Below are positions 52,627-59,912 of a stretch of 64,000 nucleotides of DNA, piece after piece (the first letter of the stretch is position 1; every line of letters starts with the position of its first letter). Both the position numbers and the translations under genes were made by a program. The DNA is from Prevotella sp. (GTDB lineage: Bacteria > Bacteroidota > Bacteroidia > Bacteroidales > Bacteroidaceae), in the NCBI GenBank assembly GCA_016901395.1, contig JAEAMQ010000089.1:1-64000 (forward strand), written 5' to 3'. The notes under the pieces are model-generated. The model was not told the origin of the DNA, ran no database searches, and worked only from the letters and a program-made list of their open reading frames with translations.

Positions 52627-54078
52627 TTATGGGTTCATCTTAATCACTTCCACGGGTTGTTCGGGTGCGTGAGTACTCTTGATTTTCCACTCCTGCGGGT
52701 AAAGGTTGTTGGCCCTGTTGCCGATGTTCTTGACAAATCCGAGAGGCTGATGACCGAAAGTAACCAGCACGAAGCCACGCGGCGTATTTTCGGGCAGGAC
52801 GATAGCCTCTTTGCGTAGGTAGCTGATGGCCGTAGGGTAGTCTACATCGATCTGCGGAAAAGCCTCCCTCCGTATTGCGATGGACAGTGCCAACGATGCA
52901 TCGGGTACAAGGTCACGTCCTTTCATGGTGCCCAACCCGACTCCGGCATACAGGATATGCAGCGCTTTCGCTGCTTTCTCATAGACCGACAGCCAAGCCG
53001 AAGGGATGGCTAGCCGGGTATCGCGCAGTTCAATGGTCTTATAATCGCCCGTCAACCATTGGCCGGTCACATGGTCAAGCTCTGCCGTTTTTCCCTTGGC
53101 AGCCTTGTCTTTCTTAGATTTTCCACCACCCTTTCCTGCCTCGCCGCACATCTGTCTCAGCGCACTGGCCTGATCGCCATGCTTCCGCAACACAGCCACA
53201 AACAGCCCTTCGCCCTGCGTCTTGCCCGGAATAAACCGATAGACAGGGTGCTGATCTGTCAGCGATCCGATGATATTCCATTCCGGCCGGGTCTCTATCT
53301 CCACGAAATCTGCCCCTAAAGTCTCCGCAATCCAATTGACATTCTCCTCGTCCTCATGTGCATTAAAAGTGCAGGTGGAATAGATGAGCAGTCCGCCCTC
53401 ACGCAGACAGGGCCAGATATCCTCCACAATCGAGCGTTGCAACGTGCGGCAATTCTCTACGTTCTGCATGCTCCATTCTCCAATGGCACCCTCATCCTTA
53501 CGAAACATACCCTCTCCAGAGCAGGGCACATCGGCCAGAACCACGTCGAACAACAACCCCGTCTTGCGATAATCGCGTGGAAAATTGTTGGTCACCAGCA
53601 CGTCAGGATGCCCGAATTTCTGCACATTCTCCGAGAGAATTGAGGCCCGCAGCTTCATCGGTTCATTGGTCAGGAGCACACTTCCCTGTGGCAACACCGA
53701 GCGGGCAGCCGTCGTCTTGCCTCCCGGAGCGGCACAGAGGTCGAGCATCAGCACTGGATCGTGGACCAATTCCCGCAGGATATGGCATACGAACATCGAC
53801 GAAGCCTCCTGCACATAGTATCGTCCGGCATGGAGAAGTGGGTCAAACGTGAAGTTGGGACGCTCGTTCAGATACACCCCTTCGGCACACCATGCCACTG
53901 CTTCCCTGGCTCCTGCAACCCTGTCCACAGCCTTCCTGTCATCGTCTTCGACCCTTTTGAACGGGTTGAGACGGATGCTTGTCGGAGCCTCACTGTCCAA
54001 TCCTTTTTCCAGTGTGGCATAGAGCGTCTCGCCCATGAGTTCGCGTGTGTAAACCTCAAAATCCTTGGGTAGTTGCAT
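52627..54078 (-). CDS. rsmF: RsmF-like rRNA (cytosine-5) methyltransferase
   Basis: A 483-residue NOL1/NOP2/Sun family enzyme. The SAM-binding site is LDLCAAPGGKTTAARS (about 115-130), and the catalytic cysteines are in ADVPCSGEGMFRKD (about 184) and YSTCTFNAHEDEENV (about 238). The C-terminal part (from about 330) is the extension seen in RsmF/YebU, absent from RsmB. RsmF makes m5C1407 in 16S rRNA. There is a Lys-rich low-complexity linker (GGGKSKKDKAAKGKT) at about 315-330. It shares a fully nested promoter region with the divergent gene at 54186. Confidence 0.88.
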   Translation of the reverse strand: MQLPKDFEVYTRELMGETLYATLEKGLDSEAPTSIRLNPFKRVEDDDRKAVDRVAGAREAVAWCAEGVYLNERPNFTFDPLLHAGRYYVQEASSMFVCHILRELVHDPVLMLDLCAAPGGKTTAARSVLPQGSVLLTNEPMKLRASILSENVQKFGHPDVLVTNNFPRDYRKTGLLFDVVLADVPCSGEGMFRKDEGAIGEWSMQNVENCRTLQRSIVEDIWPCLREGGLLIYSTCTFNAHEDEENVNWIAETLGADFVEIETRPEWNIIGSLTDQHPVYRFIPGKTQGEGLFVAVLRKHGDQASALRQMCGEAGKGGGKSKKDKAAKGKTAELDHVTGQWLTGDYKTIELRDTRLAIPSAWLSVYEKAAKALHILYAGVGLGTMKGRDLVPDASLALSIAIRREAFPQIDVDYPTAISYLRKEAIVLPENTPRGFVLVTFGHQPLGFVKNIGNRANNLYPQEWKIKSTHAPEQPVEVIKMNP

Positions 54079-54096
54079 AAGAAATCGTTTTTGTCA

Positions 54097-54130
54097 TTGC
54101 AAAAGTAGAATATTTTTCGTTACTTTGCAA
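54097..54130. promoter_or_regulatory. Nested divergent promoters for rsmF and the 54186 gene
   Basis: Plus strand: TTG 54097-54099, 20 nt, TTACTTTG 54120-54127 (one mismatch). Minus strand: TTG 54130-54128, 20 nt, TACTTTTG 54107-54100. Each promoter occupies the same DNA as the other, so RNA polymerase can only use one at a time. Confidence 0.7.
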
Positions 54131-54185
54131 CTAAAAGATATTCTGTTTCGTCAAATCCACAGAAAATCAAAATGAATAGAAGCGT

Positions 54186-54848
54186 ATGAAACAGTATCTC
54201 ATAGCATTGGCATTGATGCTTTCACTCAATGCAACGGTTGCCGGCGCACAACCCCGCCATCGCCATCATCCGCAGACAACGCAGCAGGTTGCTGCCCCTG
54301 CTCCATCCATGACCCCGGTGTCTGGTGTGCCAGACAGCGCCTCAAAAGACAGTATCGTGGCCTATTCGGACACCACCAGCAAGGCCATTGCCGGTAGTGA
54401 GGACACCACCTACAACTCAAACGACTGGGAAGACGACCGCGGCTATTCCGGAGACTTCCATCAATTCCTGCGTGATGTGCTGGGAGGCAGCATCGGTTTC
54501 GGCGGACTCATCCTCGCCTTGTTTATCATCTTTGCCCTTCTGCTTTGTGCATTGGCACCGTTTATCGTGGTGATTTTCCTCATCCGATACTTCATCAACC
54601 GTCACAATAAGCGAGTGTCGCTCGCTGAGAAGGCTATGGAGACCGGCCAACCCATTCCCGACGAGATGATGCCTGCTACCCCCAACTCCCCCGATTACTA
54701 TTGGAAGAAGGGTATCAAGAATGTCGCCATCGGTCTCGGCATGCTCATCATGTTCTCCATTTGGGGTGCTGATGTGCTCGCGGGCGTTGGTGCATTGGTG
54801 GCCTGTTGGGGCGTAGGACAAATGGTTATTGCAAAGACTACAAAGTAA
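54186..54848 (+). CDS. Membrane protein (DUF6249-like), first gene of the second ECF operon
   Basis: A 220-residue protein with signal-type N-terminus (ending VAGAQP), a Ser/Thr/Ala-rich exported linker (about 22-80), then a helix at about 100-130, a cytoplasmic part with SLAEKAMETGQPIPDEMMP, and two C-terminal helices. The C-terminal half resembles the DUF6249 group often found before sigma factors in Bacteroidetes. Its stop codon is directly followed by the GTG of the ECF sigma gene with no spacer, so they are translationally coupled. Confidence 0.75.
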   Translation: MKQYLIALALMLSLNATVAGAQPRHRHHPQTTQQVAAPAPSMTPVSGVPDSASKDSIVAYSDTTSKAIAGSEDTTYNSNDWEDDRGYSGDFHQFLRDVLGGSIGFGGLILALFIIFALLLCALAPFIVVIFLIRYFINRHNKRVSLAEKAMETGQPIPDEMMPATPNSPDYYWKKGIKNVAIGLGMLIMFSIWGADVLAGVGALVACWGVGQMVIAKTTK

Positions 54849-55385
54849 GTGGAGCGTTTAGAGGACATCAGTTTGGTCACACAGGTGGCGGTATTCCATA
54901 ATCGGCGTGCGTTCGACAAGCTGATGCGGGAATATCAGTCGCCTGTGAGGCGATTCTTCCTCACGCAGACTCTGGGCGACACTCAGCTCAGCGACGACCT
55001 CGCCCAGGACACTTTCATCAAGGCTTACACCCGTATCGGCCAGTTTCAGGGCAAGTCCTCATTCCTCACTTGGCTCTTCCGCATTGCCTACAATGTGTTT
55101 TATGACCATGTGAGGGCACGTCGGGAGACCACCGACATCGACACTGTGGCAGTGAGACAGATGAACTCTGCCGACGGCGATGGCAACCTGAGGATGGACA
55201 TCTACGACGCACTGAAGCTGCTTACCGACAACGAGCGCACCTGCGTCACGCTCCAACTCATGGAGGGACAACCCATCGAGAAGATAGCAGAAATCGTGGA
55301 AATGCCCGCCAACACAGTGAAAAGCCATCTCTCACGGGGCAAGAAAAAGATGGCTGATTTTCTTAGAAACAATGGCTATCAGTGA
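54849..55385 (+). CDS. ECF-type RNA polymerase sigma factor (second)
   Basis: A 178-residue sigma factor, GTG start immediately after the preceding stop. Region 2: LSDDLAQDTFIKAYTRIGQF and SFLTWLFRIAYNVFYDHVR; region 4: LTDNERTCVTLQLMEGQPIE and IVEMPANTVKSHLSRGKKKM. The overall organisation resembles the sigma factor at 33738. The downstream DUF5056 protein overlaps its 3' end and is the likely anti-sigma factor. Confidence 0.92.
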   Translation: MERLEDISLVTQVAVFHNRRAFDKLMREYQSPVRRFFLTQTLGDTQLSDDLAQDTFIKAYTRIGQFQGKSSFLTWLFRIAYNVFYDHVRARRETTDIDTVAVRQMNSADGDGNLRMDIYDALKLLTDNERTCVTLQLMEGQPIEKIAEIVEMPANTVKSHLSRGKKKMADFLRNNGYQ

Positions 55386-55387
55386 CC

Positions 55388-55771
55388 ATGACAACCATCA
55401 AAAAGACAAACGCAATGGAAATAAACAACAATATGAAGACAGACGACGAATTGCTGGAGCAGTTTTTCAGTGCTTCGAAGCTGGACATCGAGGACAACGG
55501 CTTCTCCGACAGGGTCATGCGACAGATACCTCAGCGGGCAAAATGTGCCAACAAAATATGGACCACGTTCTGCTTTGCGGCTGTCATGGCACTGTTCTTG
55601 CTCTTTGATGGCATCAAGGATTTGCGGATGCTGGCCTCCAATTTCATAGGTGACACCGCAGGCTATCTGGCTTCGATAGACCTCAGCCGGTTCTCGCCGA
55701 CACTCCTGTTGGCCTCTGCCCTGATACTCGGCACGGTGGGAGCCTACAACGTTTTGTCTAATCAAAGATGA
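55388..55771 (+). CDS. DUF5056-like membrane protein, putative anti-sigma factor
   Basis: About 127 residues from ATG 55388 (a GTG at 55382 and ATGs at 55415 and 55433 are alternatives). The cytoplasmic N-terminus has DDELLEQFFSASKLDIEDNG followed by FSDRVMRQIPQR, the pattern of DUF5056 proteins; two membrane helices follow (about 58-75 and 105-122). It overlaps or abuts the ECF sigma gene, so an anti-sigma role is likely by context. Its 3' end overlaps the convergent PorE-like gene by 14 nt. Confidence 0.75.
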   Translation: MTTIKKTNAMEINNNMKTDDELLEQFFSASKLDIEDNGFSDRVMRQIPQRAKCANKIWTTFCFAAVMALFLLFDGIKDLRMLASNFIGDTAGYLASIDLSRFSPTLLLASALILGTVGAYNVLSNQR

Positions 55772-57860
55772 TGGTTGTGCCGTCGTCGCCCGACTTCTTA
55801 TTCTCATCCTCCTGCAGCTTCGGCTTGGGAGGATTTTTCAGATTACCCTTCTCGTCAAACATACCATAGGTGGTGCGCAGCACGGTGAACTCCGTGCGGC
55901 GGTTCAGCTGGTTACAAATCTCCTGTTTCTTATCGTCTTTGATGGCTTTCACAAATTCTTCTGAAAGCACGTCGCCCTCTTTCAGCCACGGATATTTCTC
56001 TGTCACTTTCTTCTTGATGGTCTTCGGACGCTCTTTGCCATAGCCCTTCGGCGTGAGCCTGTCGGCTGCAATGCCGTGGGCTATGAGGTAGGCCACCACC
56101 GACTCCGCGCGCCGCTGGGAGAGTCGTTTGTTGTATTCGGCCGAACCTTTATAGTCGGCATGCGCGCTCAACTCTATGGTGATGTTCGGGTTTTCGTTGA
56201 GCAACGTCACGAGCTTATCCAGTGCAGTCTTCGATGAGTCGCGCAAAGTGGCCTTGTCGAAGTCGTAGAAAATGTTGTCGATCAGCGTCGGTGCCGATAT
56301 GTTGGCCAAGGCAAACTGCAGCGTGGTGTCGCGCGACTCCTTCGGATTGACCCATGCCTGCACCTCCTCTTTGTGGTTGAGGAACCCCTTGCAGGTGGCC
56401 AGGAACAGATAGCGGACGCCTTCGTCCAGCGTCTTGGTAAACGAACCGTCGCTCCTCACGCTCAGTTTCTCGTTGGTTCCGTCGTCGCCCACCACATAGA
56501 CCTGGGCCGCGGGCAACTCATATCCCTCCATCTCGTAGACCCATCCTTTCACCGTTTGCACTATCTCGGGGTTCTCAAACGAGTAGATATGGTCCCATCC
56601 GCGACCGTCGCCACGGTTGCTGGAGAAGTAGCCGCGGTTGTAGGCACCTTCGAAGGTCATGCCGAAGTCGTCGCCCTGGGAGTTCAACGGAAATCCGGGG
56701 TGGGAGAGATGGTAGTGGCCATCTTTGCCGATTTTGGCAATGAAGATGTCCAGACCGCCGAGCCCCGGATGCCCGTTGCTGGAGAAATAGAGGTCACCGT
56801 TGGGACGGAACGTGGGAAACTCCTCGTCGCCCTCGGTGTTGATGGGATCGCCCAGATTTTCCACACCGCCATAGCCTCCGGGCGTGATGCGCACGCGCCA
56901 GATATCGAGACCGCCCTTGCCGCCAGGCATGTCACTCGTGAAATAGAGCCATTCGCCGTCGGGCGAGACGGCGGGATGGGCATAGCTGGAGAGCGTGTCG
57001 TTGGTGAGTTTCACCTCTGTGGCCTTGCCCCATGCGGCATCCGATCGGTTGGAAACCATCAACTGGGCATAGCGCGGGTAGCTGGCATCGGTGGCACACT
57101 GTGTGAGATACATCTCTCGGCCGTCGACAGAGAAACTGCATGCACCTTCATCGTAATCGGTGTTGAGTCCGCCGGTCACAGCCTCGGGCTTGCTCCATTT
57201 GCCCTTGTCGTCCTTTTCCGATACGAAGATGTCGGCGGGTTTGGTGCCCGTGATGCCGCTCAGTTCGTCGCCCTGCGCCTCGTTGCGGGTCGACGAGAAA
57301 TAGAGTTGATCGTAGTTGTCGCCAAAAAGCATCGGCGAATACTCCGCCCGACGGGAGTTGAAGACATCCATCTTCTTCACCATGTAACGGCTGCCCAGCT
57401 CCTTTTGTTGCGGGGCTTGGAGGGCAGACTGCAGTCCGGCCTCGGCCAGACGGTTGTGGGGAAAGGAATCAAGCACTGTCCTGAACTCGTCGGCTGCTTC
57501 TTTGTAACTGCCGTTTTTCATGAGTTGGCGGGCCAGGGCGAGTCGGTCGAAGACACCGGCCTGATTGTATCGCAGCATATTGCGGTAGGCGGCAATGGCC
57601 TTGGGTGTCTGGAGGCTCTTGTCATAACAATAGGCCATCTTGCCGGCGATGCGCCCGCGCTTCTCCCGGTTCTTGGCTTCGGTCTTCTGATAGGCCTGTT
57701 TGAATTCGTTTCCGGCATCGAAATACTCGCCCAAGGCTAGATATTTCTCGCCTTGTTTGATATTCCGGTCGGCCCCGCAGGAGTCTAACAGCATCCACGC
57801 CAACAGCAGCATGAGGACCGATATATGTTTTGTTTTGACAGTTTCCATCGTTATTTTCAA
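55758..57860 (-). CDS. PorE-like OmpA-family lipoprotein (T9SS-associated)
   Basis: A 700-residue protein with a lipoprotein signal (LLDSC, Cys about 28). Domains in order: TPR-like helices (about 32-160), PD40/WD40-type beta-propeller (about 170-435; repeats such as AHPAVSPDGEWLYFTSDMPG), a carboxypeptidase-like regulatory domain (about 440-530), and an OmpA peptidoglycan-binding domain (about 540-660; TIELSAHADYKGSAEYNKRL). This order equals that of Porphyromonas PorE, a T9SS protein linking the machine to peptidoglycan. Other Bacteroidetes OmpA-propeller proteins share parts of it, so the PorE assignment is probable, not certain. The start may be ATG 57860 or 57848. Confidence 0.8.
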   Translation of the reverse strand: MKITMETVKTKHISVLMLLLAWMLLDSCGADRNIKQGEKYLALGEYFDAGNEFKQAYQKTEAKNREKRGRIAGKMAYCYDKSLQTPKAIAAYRNMLRYNQAGVFDRLALARQLMKNGSYKEAADEFRTVLDSFPHNRLAEAGLQSALQAPQQKELGSRYMVKKMDVFNSRRAEYSPMLFGDNYDQLYFSSTRNEAQGDELSGITGTKPADIFVSEKDDKGKWSKPEAVTGGLNTDYDEGACSFSVDGREMYLTQCATDASYPRYAQLMVSNRSDAAWGKATEVKLTNDTLSSYAHPAVSPDGEWLYFTSDMPGGKGGLDIWRVRITPGGYGGVENLGDPINTEGDEEFPTFRPNGDLYFSSNGHPGLGGLDIFIAKIGKDGHYHLSHPGFPLNSQGDDFGMTFEGAYNRGYFSSNRGDGRGWDHIYSFENPEIVQTVKGWVYEMEGYELPAAQVYVVGDDGTNEKLSVRSDGSFTKTLDEGVRYLFLATCKGFLNHKEEVQAWVNPKESRDTTLQFALANISAPTLIDNIFYDFDKATLRDSSKTALDKLVTLLNENPNITIELSAHADYKGSAEYNKRLSQRRAESVVAYLIAHGIAADRLTPKGYGKERPKTIKKKVTEKYPWLKEGDVLSEEFVKAIKDDKKQEICNQLNRRTEFTVLRTTYGMFDEKGNLKNPPKPKLQEDENKKSGDDGTTIIFD

Positions 57861-58018
57861 TAACGCCCACGGGCTGTTTTTATTGTTGTTTGGGCTTATT
57901 CTGTTTCTGATTTTGCGTAGCGTCCGTGCGGTTGGGGTCGGTTTCTCTCCCTTTTGCCCTGTGTGTGGACGGTCTGGTCATAGGGTTGACATGGGCGTAC
58001 CCTTTTGTTTTGTCAACT

Positions 58019-58406
58019 TCTTTCATCAAAATCATGTCTTTTTTTATACTTCAATGAGAAGAGAAATCCACTGATTTCAAGCCCTGAAGATGGAATTATT
58101 GTGCCATTTGGCCCTGATTTCTGCCCCAAAATATACTTTTGAGGCCGTTTTTAGGCTTTTTTCAGCTGTGAACTGGACCAAAACGTTGTGCGATGAGATA
58201 GTAATCGTCGTGCGATTCGATAGTAATCGCGAGACGATTCGATAGTAATCGCAAAACCGTTATTTGTCAATAAATTACAAGTTGTTGTCTATCAATGTTT
58301 TCGCTTCGTCTCATTTTTCCCCGATTTTCCGCCGTGTGATGTGCTCAATTCGTTTTAAGCCCTATATTTGAAGACTTTCTTCAATTTCTTTCAACGTCAA
58401 TTTATT
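58019..58406 (+). repeat. Dispersed non-coding repeat, copy 3
   Basis: Third copy of the 11889 element. It has TTTCATCAAAATC at the start, a TTTTTAGGCTTTTTT block, the 63-bp three-unit array (58190-58252), TGTCAATAAATTACAAG starting 13 nt after the array, a cATTTTTCC/ATTTTCCG block and the TTCAATTTCTTTCAAC end. It lies upstream of the PorE-like gene and downstream of mrp, in the 57861-58677 gap, so unlike the other two it is not between convergent genes. Confidence 0.85.
58190..58252 (+). repeat. Array of three 22-nt palindromic units (repeat copy 3)
   Basis: Units start at 58190, 58212 and 58234. The middle one is GCGATTCGATAGTAATCGC. Unit order and total length match the other copies. Confidence 0.85.
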
Positions 58407-58454
58407 GTTAGCGTGTTTTATGCAATGATGAGGCTTTACATCGGTACAAGGGGC

Positions 58455-58514
58455 GTTTTAACCAGGATGCCACGGATTTGAAATCTGTAAAATCCGTGGC
58501 ATCCGTGGTAAAAC
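58455..58514. repeat. 60-bp inverted repeat (CCGTGGCATCC type)
   Basis: Arms of about 25 bp (GTTTTAACCAGGATGCC and onward, ending CACGGATTT) pair around a 10-nt loop with few mismatches; the inner 15 bp are perfect. There is no T-run. It lies 150 nt from the Mrp stop, between repeat copy 3 and the mrp terminator. Confidence 0.7.
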
Positions 58515-58601
58515 TACCGCTTGGCGTCATTTTACCAGTATAAAAAAAACAAAAAAATATTGCAATCTTGTGTTTTCTTGAAACTAAAAGAAAGTAAAGG
58601 C

Positions 58602-58642
58602 ATCAAAAAAGCTATGCCCCGGTCCAGCCGAAGCATAGCTTT
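58602..58642 (-). terminator. Terminator after mrp
   Basis: AAAGCTATGC pairs with GCATAGCTTT around a 15-nt loop. On the minus strand it is followed by a T-run (TTTTTTGATG). It is about 40 nt past the mrp stop. Confidence 0.85.
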
Positions 58643-58677
58643 CTACCTATAATACAATGAACGAGTCAGGGAAAATC

Positions 58678-59781
58678 CTAACTGTTCTCGATTTCTACAA
58701 TCTTGGTTTTGGGTTTCTCCTTGTTGCGCAGGTTGGTCACCGTGACCACAGCCTGAGCCAGATTGATGAACGACTGCCCCGTGATGCTATCCACATTAGT
58801 GGCCGCCGGCGTACCCGCATCGCCATTTTCGCAGATGCTTTGCACGATGGGTATCTGTGCCAGGAGAGGCACGCCCATCTCCTTGGCCAAATCCTTGCAG
58901 CCGTCCTTGCCAAAGATGTAGTATTTGTTCTCGGGCAGTTCGGCAGGCGTGAACCACGCCATGTTCTCCACCAGTCCGAGGATGGGCACGTTCACCTTGT
59001 CATTGCTGTACATGTCGATACCCTTGCGCGCATCGGCCAGCGCCACCTTCTGCGGCGTGGAGACGATGACTGCACCCGTGATCGATAGAGTCTGGAGCAA
59101 CGTGAGGTGGATGTCGGAGGTGCCCGGCGGGGTGTCGAGGATAAAGTAATCCAGTTCACCCCAGTTGGCATCGGCAATGAGTTGCTTCAGGGCCGAGGTA
59201 GCCATCGCGCCGCGCCACAGTGTCGCCGTGTCGGGACTGACGAAGAATCCGATGCTCAACATCTTCACACCGTATTTCTCCACGGGTTCGATGAGTTGGC
59301 GGTCATCCACCTTGACGGCATAGGGACGGGCATCTTCCACACCAAACATCTTGGGCATCGAGGAACCGAAGATGTCGGTATCGAGCAGCCCCACCTTGTA
59401 ACCGAGTTTTGCCAGAGCGATGGCGAGGTTGGCCGAGACGGTGCTTTTGCCCACGCCGCCCTTGCCCGAACTCACGGCAATGATGTTTTTCACATCGGGC
59501 AGGAGCTTGCCCACCTCTGGTCTCGGGGCCGACTTAAACTCGGTCTCGATGGTCACTTCCACGTCTTTGCTCACATGATAGTGTATGGCGGCCTCGGCAG
59601 CCTTGACAGTAGACTTGAGGAAGGGGTCGGTCTCGCGGGGGAAAATCAGTACTATTTTTACCTTCATGCCGTCGATTTGGGGCTGATCGGCGAGCATCTC
59701 GCTCTCGATGAGGTTCTTCTTCGTTCCGGCATAAACAACCGTCGCCAACGCGTCGGTAATCAGTTTGGGATATAGTGTCAT
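58678..59781 (-). CDS. mrp: Mrp/NBP35-family P-loop ATPase (iron-sulfur carrier)
   Basis: A 367-residue protein from ATG 59781; a TTG at 59811 is part of the promoter region. It begins with a DUF59-like domain (about 1-90), then a P-loop SSGKGGVGKST (104-114) and a ParA/MinD-type core with LLDTDIFGSSMPKMF and DTPPGTSDIHL. In most homologues a CxxC sits in the segment after ENMAWF; here that segment reads TPAELPENKYYIFG and has no cysteine. It probably transfers iron-sulfur clusters, but cluster binding by the usual motif is not possible. A -7 box TACTTTTG lies at 59816-59809. Confidence 0.88.
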   Translation of the reverse strand: MTLYPKLITDALATVVYAGTKKNLIESEMLADQPQIDGMKVKIVLIFPRETDPFLKSTVKAAEAAIHYHVSKDVEVTIETEFKSAPRPEVGKLLPDVKNIIAVSSGKGGVGKSTVSANLAIALAKLGYKVGLLDTDIFGSSMPKMFGVEDARPYAVKVDDRQLIEPVEKYGVKMLSIGFFVSPDTATLWRGAMATSALKQLIADANWGELDYFILDTPPGTSDIHLTLLQTLSITGAVIVSTPQKVALADARKGIDMYSNDKVNVPILGLVENMAWFTPAELPENKYYIFGKDGCKDLAKEMGVPLLAQIPIVQSICENGDAGTPAATNVDSITGQSFINLAQAVVTVTNLRNKEKPKTKIVEIENS

Positions 59782-59879
59782 ATTCTTTGTTGAAACTTTG
59801 ATATTTGGCAAAAGTACCTAATAATTGCCTAAAATACGAATTAAATACAAAGATTTTCATGGTGCGCAAGGATTTTTAG

Positions 59880-59887
59880 TATCTTTG
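59880..59887 (+). promoter_or_regulatory. -7 box before the GH2 gene
   Basis: TATCTTTG matches TAnnTTTG, 25 nt before the GH2 start. No good TTG partner is seen. Confidence 0.5.
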
Positions 59888-59912
59888 TGAACATCTAACA
59901 AATCTACTTGAT

